Positions 16,311 to 22,434 of a DNA stretch of 64,000 bases are shown in pieces. The translations under genes were made by a program, and so were the position numbers. The notes under the pieces were generated by a model. The model did not search any database, had not been told where the DNA came from, and was given only the letters and a program-made list of their open reading frames with translations. Every line of letters starts with the position of its first letter. The stretch's first letter is position 1. Origin of the DNA: Acidaminococcus hominis (GTDB taxonomy: Bacteria > Bacillota > Negativicutes > Acidaminococcales > Acidaminococcaceae); NCBI RefSeq assembly GCF_900291475.1, contig NZ_OLMM01000003.1, positions 235,021 through 299,020 of the forward strand, given 5' to 3'.

Positions 16311-16600
16311 TTAAACTTCTATCGTCGCCCCCGGCGACACTTCCTGAGCGGTTCGCTGCTAGCCAGTCATTTTCGCCCTACGGGCTCAATTTCTGGGCAG
16401 CTATCACATGGCTCGCGTATTCCAAACAGCTTTTGGAATACTTGTAGCGCTGTTTGGACGCGAACGCAACGTTTTACGGTCGCATCCAAATGTCAATCAG
16501 TTCCCCGAGGACATTTGGTATATGCGACCTATGTGATAGCCGTCCGTGAGCCGAACCCGTAGAGTGAAGGAGAACGGAGCACGGCGAACCACTCAGGAAG
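16311..16600 (+). repeat. structured repeat element RE2 with two facing hairpins
   Basis: Begins TTAAACTTCTATCG, then hairpin GTCGCC-CCC-GGCGAC, CACTTCCTGAGCGGTTCGC, hairpin GCCC-TAC-GGGC, then long hairpin P (16398-16471, inner stem CCAAACAGC / GCTGTTTGG). An inverse-oriented P hairpin follows (16477-16542, inner stem CCAAATGTC / GACATTTGG) with its GTGATAGC end. It closes with GGCGAACCACTCAGGAAGC. The segment from the second hairpin to the end is almost identical to 26852-26980. Confidence 0.8.
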
Positions 16601-16693
16601 CTTCCAAGACACCACTGGTCAAGTGTTAATCATTACGATAGGCGTTACCACTACATGAGCTATCAAATCACCACTCGTAAAGGCCAGCACGTC

Positions 16694-16797
16694 CTCTGCC
16701 CTCCCCGCCTACCAGGAAGGGGAGGGACGGGCCATACCAAGAATCCATGGGCCCTGGGTGGGGCAGGTCCCTTCCGTACCCTTCGGCCGCAATATGG
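16694..16797 (+). repeat. repeat module C, copy 1
   Basis: GCCCTCCCCGCCT then CCAGGAAGGGGAGGG, ACGGGCCATACCA and GGCCCTGGGTGGGG; the CCCTCCCC / GGGGAGGG arms pair. The same block stands at 19574-19675. Unknown role. Confidence 0.7.
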
Positions 16798-16842
16798 GTT
16801 GGGTTCGCTGGGTGACTGCTCTCTAACCGGCTTTCGCTTCAT

Positions 16843-16896
16843 AAGAAAAGCACTGCCAGAAATGGAGTTCCATTTCCGGCAGTGCTTTTCTTATCT
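16843..16896 (-). terminator. terminator of the flavodoxin-like reductase gene
   Basis: Long symmetrical stem AAGCACTGCCAGAAATGGA / TCCATTTCCGGCAGTGCTT with a 3-nt loop and T-rich flank on both strands. It lies about 20 bp beyond the stop at 16916. Confidence 0.88.
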
Positions 16897-16915
16897 GGCA
16901 TTGCTTTTTCTATTC

Positions 16916-17497
16916 TTATTTTCCTATCCGCAACAGTTCCTGGGCAAAGGTGCGGGTTCTTTCTGTCTTTTCTTGGTCCAGAAATACGGTGTTGTAGCCC
17001 AGGTGGCGTTCGCAATGGGCGCCGCAGTAGTGCAGCTGGCTATGGCGGCAATAGCGTTTCATGCCTTCTTCAAACAGGTCGGCGCCTTTTTCGGGGCGGT
17101 AGCCGCAGGTGAGGAGCAGGGCCAGGTTCTTGCCTTTCCACAGGGAGAGGCCGCGTTTGTCGCCGTAGTACATATTCAGGGCGTACACCAGCCGGTCCAG
17201 CAGGGCTTTCATGGGCGGGGTGCAGTACCAGGAATAGATGGGGGTTGCCAGTATCAACAGGTCGCTGGCCAGGATTTGGGGCAGCAGGGGGTTCAGGTCG
17301 TCCTGTTGGACGCAGGCGGCGGTGCTCCAGTCTTTCTGGCACCAGCGGCAGGCGGTGCAGGGGCGGATTTCCAGGTCCGGCAGGTTGATTTCGGTGACTT
17401 CTGCTCCGCTCTGGCGTAGTTCGTCAGCCAGGATTTTTTCCAGGGTGTTGGTGTTGCCCTGGGCCCGGGGGCTTCCTTTAAAAATCAGGACTTTCAT
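16916..17497 (-). CDS. flavodoxin-family NAD(P)H-dependent FMN reductase/oxidoreductase
   Basis: 193 aa flavodoxin fold. The N-terminal phosphate loop MKVLIFKGSPRAQGNTNTL binds FMN. CTACRWCQKDWSTAACVQQDD and LLILATPIYSWYCTPPMKALLDRL follow the NADPH-dependent FMN reductase/iron-sulfur flavoprotein-like family (the CX2C..C spacing is short of the full cluster motif). Substrate unknown; quinone or drug reduction is typical of relatives. It lies 12 bp downstream of the cupin regulator and is probably co-transcribed. Confidence 0.85.
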   Translation of the reverse strand: MKVLIFKGSPRAQGNTNTLEKILADELRQSGAEVTEINLPDLEIRPCTACRWCQKDWSTAACVQQDDLNPLLPQILASDLLILATPIYSWYCTPPMKALLDRLVYALNMYYGDKRGLSLWKGKNLALLLTCGYRPEKGADLFEEGMKRYCRHSQLHYCGAHCERHLGYNTVFLDQEKTERTRTFAQELLRIGK

Positions 17498-17509
17498 GGT
17501 TATCCCTCC

Positions 17510-18064
17510 TTAGGCTCTGGGATACTGGTTGATGCAATAGGCCTGCATCAGGCTGTTTTCGCTGTTTTGGTAGGTATGGCGCAGGCTGGCGTCAAAGCGC
17601 AGGCTGTCCCCTGCCTCCAGGGTAAACACCTGGCCGCCTACAGTCATGGTGAGCTGGCCCTGCTTGACCAGCAGATACTCCAGGGCCGGGGCGGGGTGGC
17701 CTTCGGTCATGTGGCTGGCGCCGGGGTCCAGTTCCAGCAGGTAGATTTCAAAATCTCGGTCCTGGCTGGTGGGATAGTAGCAGCTGATCCGGTACTGGCC
17801 GGCTTCGTCCAATTGGGGGCGCAGGTCGGTATAGGCCACTTTTTGGACATTTTCCCGGGGCGGCTCCAACAGGGCCGAATAGGTGACATGCAGGGCTGTG
17901 GCAATTTTCCAGATGGTATTGATGGTGGGGTTGGCTTTGCCGTTTTCCAGCTGGGACAGCACGGCCTTGGACACGCCGGTTTTCAGGGCCAGCTGGTCCA
18001 AGGACAGGCCCTGTTCCTTGCGAAGCTGCTGGAGGTTGTTGCCTATGATGGCAGAGATTTCCAT
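17510..18064 (-). CDS. XRE-family regulator with C-terminal cupin domain
   Basis: 184 aa. HTH at about 5-60 (NNLQQLRKEQGLSLDQLALKTGVSKAVLSQLENGKANP), then a cupin_2 barrel (about 105-175, MTEGHPAPALEYLLVKQGQL). Such proteins sense small ligands and often control a nearby exporter. ATG 18064 is chosen for its GGGAG 8 nt upstream and because the family begins just before the HTH. It is divergent from azlCD, sharing a 118-bp control region, so it is the likely regulator of AzlCD (inference). Confidence 0.9.
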   Translation of the reverse strand: MEISAIIGNNLQQLRKEQGLSLDQLALKTGVSKAVLSQLENGKANPTINTIWKIATALHVTYSALLEPPRENVQKVAYTDLRPQLDEAGQYRISCYYPTSQDRDFEIYLLELDPGASHMTEGHPAPALEYLLVKQGQLTMTVGGQVFTLEAGDSLRFDASLRHTYQNSENSLMQAYCINQYPRA

Positions 18065-18099
18065 ATGGGGTCTCCCTCTCTGATGCCCGCACTTTTGCA

Positions 18100-18145
18100 T
18101 TGCATAGCAGGGCACTATGGGTTATAATGTTCGATATAATGAACT
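18100..18145 (+). promoter_or_regulatory. azlCD promoter with repeated TATAATG-type sites
   Basis: -35 TTGCAT (18100-18105), 17-bp spacer, perfect -10 TATAAT (18123-18128). Right after it comes GTTCGATATAATGAAC, an imperfect inverted repeat (GTTC..GAAC) and second TATAATG. This is the likely operator for the divergent cupin regulator. Confidence 0.5.
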
Positions 18146-18182
18146 TACGTTTAATATATCATTTTATCAGGGAGGAAGCAAG

Positions 18183-18875
18183 ATGAAACTTAAAGCGCTG
18201 AAAGCGGCTTTCCCTTTTACCATACCGATTTTTGCCGGCTTCTGGTTTCTGGGCATGGCCTATGGGATTTACGCCCGGAGTGTGGGCTTCAGTTTTTGGT
18301 ATCCGATGATTATGAGCATGACGATTTTTGGCGGCTCTTTGGAATTTATCACGGTGAGTATGCTGCTGATGCCCTTTGCGCCTCTGCAAACCTTCATTGT
18401 TTCGCTACTGGTCCAGGCCCGGCATCTGTTCTACGGGATTGCCATGCTGGACCGGTTCAAGGGGTTGGGGCTGAAGAAATACTACCTGATTTTCGGGATG
18501 TGCGATGAAACGTTTTCCATCAACTATACTGCGGATATTCCGGAAGACGTGGATAAGGGCTGGTTCATGGTATTTGTGACGTTGCTGAACCAGTTCTACT
18601 GGGTGTCCGGGGCTACGTTGGGCGGGCTGTTGGGGTCCTTTATCCGTATGGACACCAAGGGTATCGAGTTCGTGATGACGTCCATGTTTGCGGTGATTTT
18701 CGTGGAACAGGCCCGGAAGGAAACCACGCCCCTGCCGGCCCTGGTGGGCTTTGCCAGTGCCTTTGTGTGCCTGTGGCTTTTCGGGCCCCAGTCTTTTATG
18801 ATTCCTACCATGCTGGCTATTTTGGCGCTGCTGACCCTGCTGCGCCGGCCTATTTCCCAAAGAGAGGAGAATTAA
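18183..18875 (+). CDS. azlC: AzlC-family branched-chain amino acid exporter, large subunit
   Basis: 230 aa inner-membrane protein with about six to seven hydrophobic segments. It carries the family start [22 protein letters not shown], then FGGSLEFI and [17 protein letters not shown]. With AzlD it exports branched-chain amino acids and analogues. The ATG at 18183 has GGGAGGAAG upstream; the frame upstream to 18117 lacks a site. One base separates its stop from azlD. Confidence 0.94.
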   Translation: MKLKALKAAFPFTIPIFAGFWFLGMAYGIYARSVGFSFWYPMIMSMTIFGGSLEFITVSMLLMPFAPLQTFIVSLLVQARHLFYGIAMLDRFKGLGLKKYYLIFGMCDETFSINYTADIPEDVDKGWFMVFVTLLNQFYWVSGATLGGLLGSFIRMDTKGIEFVMTSMFAVIFVEQARKETTPLPALVGFASAFVCLWLFGPQSFMIPTMLAILALLTLLRRPISQREEN

Positions 18876-18876
18876 G

Positions 18877-19221
18877 ATGAACCCATCCCCCATGCCTTTA
18901 TTTGAACAAGGAATCACCATTGCCCTGTGCGTTGTGGGCACCATGCTGACCCGTTTCCTGCCCTTTTTGATTTTCTCCTCCAAGAAGCCCACCCCGCCCT
19001 ACATTCAGTATTTGGGCAAGGCCCTACCCTGTGCAGTCTTTGCCATGCTGGTGGTGTACTGCCTGAAGGACGTGTCCCTGTTTACCGGCAGCCACGGGAT
19101 TCCTGAGGCCATTGCGCTCTTGGTGACTGTTATCCTCCAATGCTGGAAGCGGCAGATGCTGATCTCCATTGCCGGAGGCACGCTGCTGTATATGTACCTG
19201 GTGCAGCAGGTGTTTGTGTGA
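18877..19221 (+). CDS. azlD: AzlD-family branched-chain amino acid exporter, small subunit
   Basis: 114 aa with four predicted hydrophobic helices. [12 protein letters not shown] and [24 protein letters not shown] match the AzlD family. It starts one base after the azlC stop, so the two are translated together. Followed by a strong terminator. Confidence 0.94.
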   Translation: MNPSPMPLFEQGITIALCVVGTMLTRFLPFLIFSSKKPTPPYIQYLGKALPCAVFAMLVVYCLKDVSLFTGSHGIPEAIALLVTVILQCWKRQMLISIAGGTLLYMYLVQQVFV

Positions 19222-19227
19222 AAGGAT

Positions 19228-19276
19228 AAAGGCGTATCGTTCACTATCGATGAAGCTGTGAACGATACGCCTTTTT
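19228..19276 (+). terminator. azlCD terminator
   Basis: Perfect stem AAGGCGTATCGTTCAC / GTGAACGATACGCCTT with 13-nt loop followed by TTT, 7 bp past azlD. Confidence 0.92.
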
Positions 19277-19428
19277 GGTGCAGAAAACGATGTAATTTTT
19301 GGGTTGATGCGGTCAGCGGGGTGTAGGTGTGGGGCGGGCCCATCCGAGGCGCTGCGCACCCCACCTTCCCGCAGTTGGACTGCTGTTGCTGCGGGAAGGC
19401 AAGCGGCCGGAGGCCGCAAAAAGCTTTG

Positions 19429-19490
19429 TTAAACTTCTATCGTCGCCCCTGGCGACACTTCCTTCACCCTTGAAGGAAGCTTCCATAACC
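19429..19490 (+). repeat. structured repeat RE3, short form
   Basis: TTAAACTTCTATCG, hairpin GTCGCC-CCT-GGCGAC and CACTTCCTT as in RE2, but then directly CCTTGAAGGAAGCTTCC without the long P hairpin. It is followed by CTCTGGTCAATTGTTAATCGTTACGATGGCG, matching the sequence just after RE2. The region 19281-19732 has no gene; it holds this element and module C copy 2. Confidence 0.7.
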
Positions 19491-19573
19491 GCCTCTGGTC
19501 AATTGTTAATCGTTACGATGGCGTCTCCACTACTGTAGCTAGCAACACTCTCATAACTGCGGCCGCCGGCCCC

Positions 19574-19675
19574 ATGCCCTCCCCGCCTCCCAGGAAGGGG
19601 AGGGACGGGCCATACCATGCATGCAAAGGCCCTGGGTGGGGAAGGTTCCTTCTGCGGCCAAGGGCCGCAATACGT
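19574..19675 (+). repeat. repeat module C, copy 2
   Basis: Same block as 16694-16797 (GCCCTCCCCGCCT, AGGAAGGGGAGGG, ACGGGCCATACCA, GGCCCTGGGTGGGG), followed by the short hairpin GCGGCC-AAG-GGCCGC and GTCAGCTTTTGGCTGAC. Confidence 0.7.
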
Positions 19676-19732
19676 TTTGAGCTTTCTCCGTCAGCTTTTG
19701 GCTGACACCTCCAGGCATAGTACCAGCATAAC

Positions 19733-19764
19733 AAAAAAAGCTGTAACATCAATGATGTTACAGC
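19733..19764 (-). terminator. terminator of the tRNA-Leu cluster
   Basis: Stem GCTGTAACATC / GATGTTACAGC, loop AAT, followed on the minus strand by TTTTTTTT. It lies 14 bp past the last tRNA. Confidence 0.92.
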
Positions 19765-19777
19765 ACCTGTTTTATAT

Positions 19778-19864
19778 TGGTGCGGCCAAGAGGAATTGAA
19801 CCTCCACGGGGTTGCCCCCACTAGCTCCTGAAGCTAGCGCGTCTGCCAGTTCCGCCATGGCCGC
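19778..19864 (-). tRNA. tRNA-Leu (CAG)
   Basis: Minus strand starts GCGGCCATGGCGGAAC, has anticodon stem-loop CTAGC-TTCAGGA-GCTAG (anticodon CAG), a long variable arm GTGGGGGCAACCCCGT, GGTTCAATTCC T arm, and ends CTTGGCCGCACCA with CCA encoded. Class II (long variable arm) fits Leu. Same sequence as the gene at 20023-20109. Confidence 0.95.
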
Positions 19865-19905
19865 ATGCAAACTATGGAATTGTAAAAGGTTGTCGCGTAA
19901 GTAAT

Positions 19906-19991
19906 TGGTGCGGTTGGCGGGACTTGAACCCGCATGAGGTTGCCCTCACCAGCCCCTCAAGCTGACGCGTCTGCCTTTCCGCCACAACCGC
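19906..19991 (-). tRNA. tRNA-Leu (GAG)
   Basis: Minus strand starts GCGGTTGTGGCGGAAAGG. Anticodon loop TTGAGGG between CAGC and GCTG gives anticodon GAG. Long variable arm GTGAGGGCAACCTCAT, T arm GGGTTCAAGTCCC, encoded CCA. Middle gene of three tRNA-Leu genes. Confidence 0.95.
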
Positions 19992-20022
19992 AAAGTTGTG
20001 TGATTGTGTTTCGGTAAAAATT

Positions 20023-20109
20023 TGGTGCGGCCAAGAGGAATTGAACCTCCACGGGGTTGCCCCCACTAGCTCCTGAAGCTAGCGCGTCTGCCAGTTCCGC
20101 CATGGCCGC
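20023..20109 (-). tRNA. tRNA-Leu (CAG), second copy
   Basis: Reads the same as the gene at 19778-19864 over its length. First gene of the cluster, next to the promoter. Confidence 0.95.
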
Positions 20110-20135
20110 TTGTGTCTTATCTCGACAACAACGAA

Positions 20136-20164
20136 ATTATATCATGTGGTTTGAACTTCGTCAA
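20136..20164 (-). promoter_or_regulatory. strong promoter of the tRNA-Leu cluster
   Basis: Minus strand TTGACG (20159-20164), 17-bp spacer, TATAAT (20136-20141), about 26 bp before the first tRNA. Near-consensus, as expected for stable RNA. Confidence 0.88.
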
Positions 20165-20211
20165 CACTTTTTTAAAACTTTTTTTGAGAAATTTTTCCGG
20201 TGGTTTTGGCC

Positions 20212-20811
20212 CTAGTAATCTTTCAGGGAACGCTTGTATAACTGCTGGTAGCGATCCCGGTCCGCCAGCACTTTTCCAACATAGGACCGGGTCTCGCCCA
20301 GGGGTATCTGGGATATGTCTTTGAAGTCATAGTCCCAGCCGTACTGCTCCATCCACTCTTTGACGGTGCCCCGGCCTGCGTTGTAGGCGGCCAGCATGAG
20401 CACTTCGTTGCCGTGGAATTCGCTTTCCAGCTCGCTGAGATACCAACAGCCGAACTTGATGTTCAGTTCGGGCTTCAGCAGCAGTTCATCCCGAAAATTG
20501 GGGAAATCCGTACTCCGGGCAATCCAGGCGCCGGTTTCCGGCATAATCTGCATCAGGCCCAGGGCTCCCGTGTGGGATTCCGCGTCCGCCTTGAAGCCGC
20601 TTTCGTTTTTGATTACGGCTACGGCCAGGAACGGGTCCACCCGGTATTGGGCGCTGTACAGATGAATTTCCCGGGCGTAGGGCCAGTTATACACCAGCTT
20701 CTTTTGGGCAAAGTCCGTCCGCCAGACAAAAAAACTGGTAGTCAGCAGCAGCAGAAATACCAGCAGTGCTGGCAAGCAGCCCGGCCCTCGTCTCCGTCTT
20801 CTCGTTCTCAA
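20212..20811 (-). CDS. membrane-anchored lytic murein transglycosylase (SLT domain)
   Basis: 199 aa. The N-terminal basic stretch (RTRRRRRGPG) and hydrophobic helix ALLVFLLLLTTSFFVW act as signal anchor. The SLT domain follows: catalytic Glu in AVIKNESGFKADAES, then GALGLMQIMPETG, LNIKFGCWYLSEL and LAAYNAGRGTVKEW. It cleaves the MurNAc-GlcNAc bond in the periplasm. The TTG at 20811 is chosen because GGAGAGGG stands 7 nt upstream; an upstream TTG at 20874 lacks a site. First gene before coaE in transcription distance but separately placed. Confidence 0.9.
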   Translation of the reverse strand: MRTRRRRRGPGCLPALLVFLLLLTTSFFVWRTDFAQKKLVYNWPYAREIHLYSAQYRVDPFLAVAVIKNESGFKADAESHTGALGLMQIMPETGAWIARSTDFPNFRDELLLKPELNIKFGCWYLSELESEFHGNEVLMLAAYNAGRGTVKEWMEQYGWDYDFKDISQIPLGETRSYVGKVLADRDRYQQLYKRSLKDY

Positions 20812-20910
20812 TAGGATCCCTCTCCAAATAGGCAAAACTGCCCTAAGGCAGCGTTTTTCAACCAAAACAACCAATAATAGCCAATGATGCTATCTATATA
20901 TTGTAACAAA

Positions 20911-20947
20911 TTTTGCAGGCTACTTTCAACCATTCTTTGTTACAAAT
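20911..20947. promoter_or_regulatory. TTGTAACAAA / TTTGTTACAA inverted repeat
   Basis: Perfect 10-bp arms separated by about 17 bp, lying between coaE and the lytic transglycosylase gene, upstream of the latter. It could be a regulator site or, less likely, a terminator of the polA-mutM-coaE unit since no T tract follows. Confidence 0.4.
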
Positions 20948-20982
20948 CGGTGACCCCTGCTAAACGGGTTCTGTAAAGAGGC

Positions 20983-21597
20983 CTAGCGCTGGGCTTTCTG
21001 CTGGGCCAGCACCTTTTCCAGGGCGGCCCGGGTCTGGGCATACAGGTCCTCCCGGGTACCGGAGTTGTCCAGGATTACCTGGGCGCGTTTTTTCTTTTCT
21101 TCTACGGGAAGCTGCCGGTCAATCCGGTCAATGACTTCCTGCCGGGTCATGCCTGACCGGAGCATGGCCCGCTGTATCTGCTGCTCCCGGTCCAGCACCA
21201 CCAGCCACACCTGGTCCGTCAGGCGGTCCCAGCCGGTTTCCAGCAGCAGGGGTACATCCAGCACGGCCACGGGTGCTGCTGCGTACTGGCGCAGGAAGGC
21301 GTCCCGTTTTTGGGCAATGGCCCGGTGGACGATGGTGTTCAGGGTCGTTAGGGCCTTGGGGTCGTGGAAGGCCAGGTCCGCCAGCTTTCCCCGGTTGAGC
21401 TCTCCAGCCGGGGTAAGAATGCCGGGGCCAAAGGCCTCCTGGAGCTGCCGCAGGGTGGGTGAACCGGCCGCCTCCACCTGATGTCCGGCGGCGTCTGCGT
21501 CAAAAACGGGGATACCCAGTTCTTTCAGGTAGGCGCTGACCGTGCTTTTGCCTGAGGCAATGCCTCCGGTAAGTCCAATAACTGTCACTGCTCTCAC
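20983..21597 (-). CDS. coaE: dephospho-CoA kinase
   Basis: 204 aa P-loop kinase, last step of coenzyme A synthesis. Walker A in VIGLTGGIASGKSTVSAYL, then VFDADAAGHQ, VLDVPLLLETGWDRLTD and the LID Arg-rich segment RQLPVEEKKKRAQ. It starts with GTG directly after the mutM stop (21598). The polA-mutM-coaE order is common in Firmicutes and Negativicutes. Confidence 0.95.
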   Translation of the reverse strand: MRAVTVIGLTGGIASGKSTVSAYLKELGIPVFDADAAGHQVEAAGSPTLRQLQEAFGPGILTPAGELNRGKLADLAFHDPKALTTLNTIVHRAIAQKRDAFLRQYAAAPVAVLDVPLLLETGWDRLTDQVWLVVLDREQQIQRAMLRSGMTRQEVIDRIDRQLPVEEKKKRAQVILDNSGTREDLYAQTRAALEKVLAQQKAQR

Positions 21598-22419
21598 CTA
21601 CTTCTGGCAGTGGGGACAGTAGACGCTGCCCCTGCCTGCCACTTTGATCTGCACCAGGGGTGTGCCGCAGCGGAAACAGGGCTTGCCCTTCCGGTGGTAC
21701 ACCTGAAGGTACTTTACGTTGTCCCCCATTTCGCCATTGGCGTCCTGGTAGTTGCGGAAGGTGGTGCCGTGGTTTCTCAGGCCCTGGGCGATGACCTGGT
21801 TCACCCCGTCCACCACCTGCTGCCATTCTTTTTTGGTTATGCGGTTCACCCGGCGGGTGGGCCGGATGCCGGCGGCAAACAGGGCTTCGTCGGCGTAGAT
21901 GTTGCCCAGGCCGGCAATATGGCTCTGGTCCAGGAGGAAGGCTTTGAGCACGGTGCTCTTGCCCTTGGCCAGCTGCCGCAGGTATTCCGCTGTCAGTTCG
22001 GGGGACAGGGGCTCCGGCCCCAGGGCCTCGTAGCCCGGGTCCCGTTTGTCGTCCTGGCCCAGGAGCTCCACCACCCCAAAGGTGCGAATATCGGTAAAGT
22101 ACAGGTTTTCGTCCCCGCTGAGGAAAAAGGCCAGCCGGGTATAGGGCGGCTCGGGGTCGCCCTTTTTCCCGGCCAGCAGGGCACCGGTCATGCGCAGGTG
22201 CACCAAGAGATACCGGTCGTCTGCCAAATGGAGGGTCAGGTACTTGCCCCTGCGGCCTACACGGGTGATTTGGGCGCCCTGGACGGCCTTGGCAAAAACC
22301 TCCGGGGCCGGGTAATGGACCATTTTGGGCAGGTCCAGCCGGACGCCCAGGATGGTTTTCCCGTCCACGTGGGGGCCCAGGCTCAGCCGTACTTGTTCTA
22401 CTTCTGGTAATTCCGGCAT
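21598..22419 (-). CDS. mutM: formamidopyrimidine-DNA glycosylase
   Basis: 273 aa base-excision glycosylase/AP lyase for 8-oxoguanine and Fapy lesions. N-terminal PELPEVEQV supplies catalytic Pro2 and Glu3. AGLGNIYADEALFAAGI (helix-two-turn-helix) lies mid-protein, and the C-terminal zinc finger CFRCGTPLVQ..YCPHC closes it. 15 bp downstream of polA. Confidence 0.97.
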   Translation of the reverse strand: MPELPEVEQVRLSLGPHVDGKTILGVRLDLPKMVHYPAPEVFAKAVQGAQITRVGRRGKYLTLHLADDRYLLVHLRMTGALLAGKKGDPEPPYTRLAFFLSGDENLYFTDIRTFGVVELLGQDDKRDPGYEALGPEPLSPELTAEYLRQLAKGKSTVLKAFLLDQSHIAGLGNIYADEALFAAGIRPTRRVNRITKKEWQQVVDGVNQVIAQGLRNHGTTFRNYQDANGEMGDNVKYLQVYHRKGKPCFRCGTPLVQIKVAGRGSVYCPHCQK

Positions 22420-22434
22420 GCTTTCACCGCTTCC

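Larger units (their letters stand above)
15897..16842. other. 0.95-kb intergenic repeat region
   Basis: No credible gene between IS copy A and the reductase gene. Contents: a hairpin of the P family at 16161-16226 (frame GCTATCACA..GTCGCAT / ATGCGAC, inner stem CCGGTC..GACCGG); repeat element RE2 at 16311-16600; and module C at 16694-16797, shared with 19574-19675. Confidence 0.75.
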
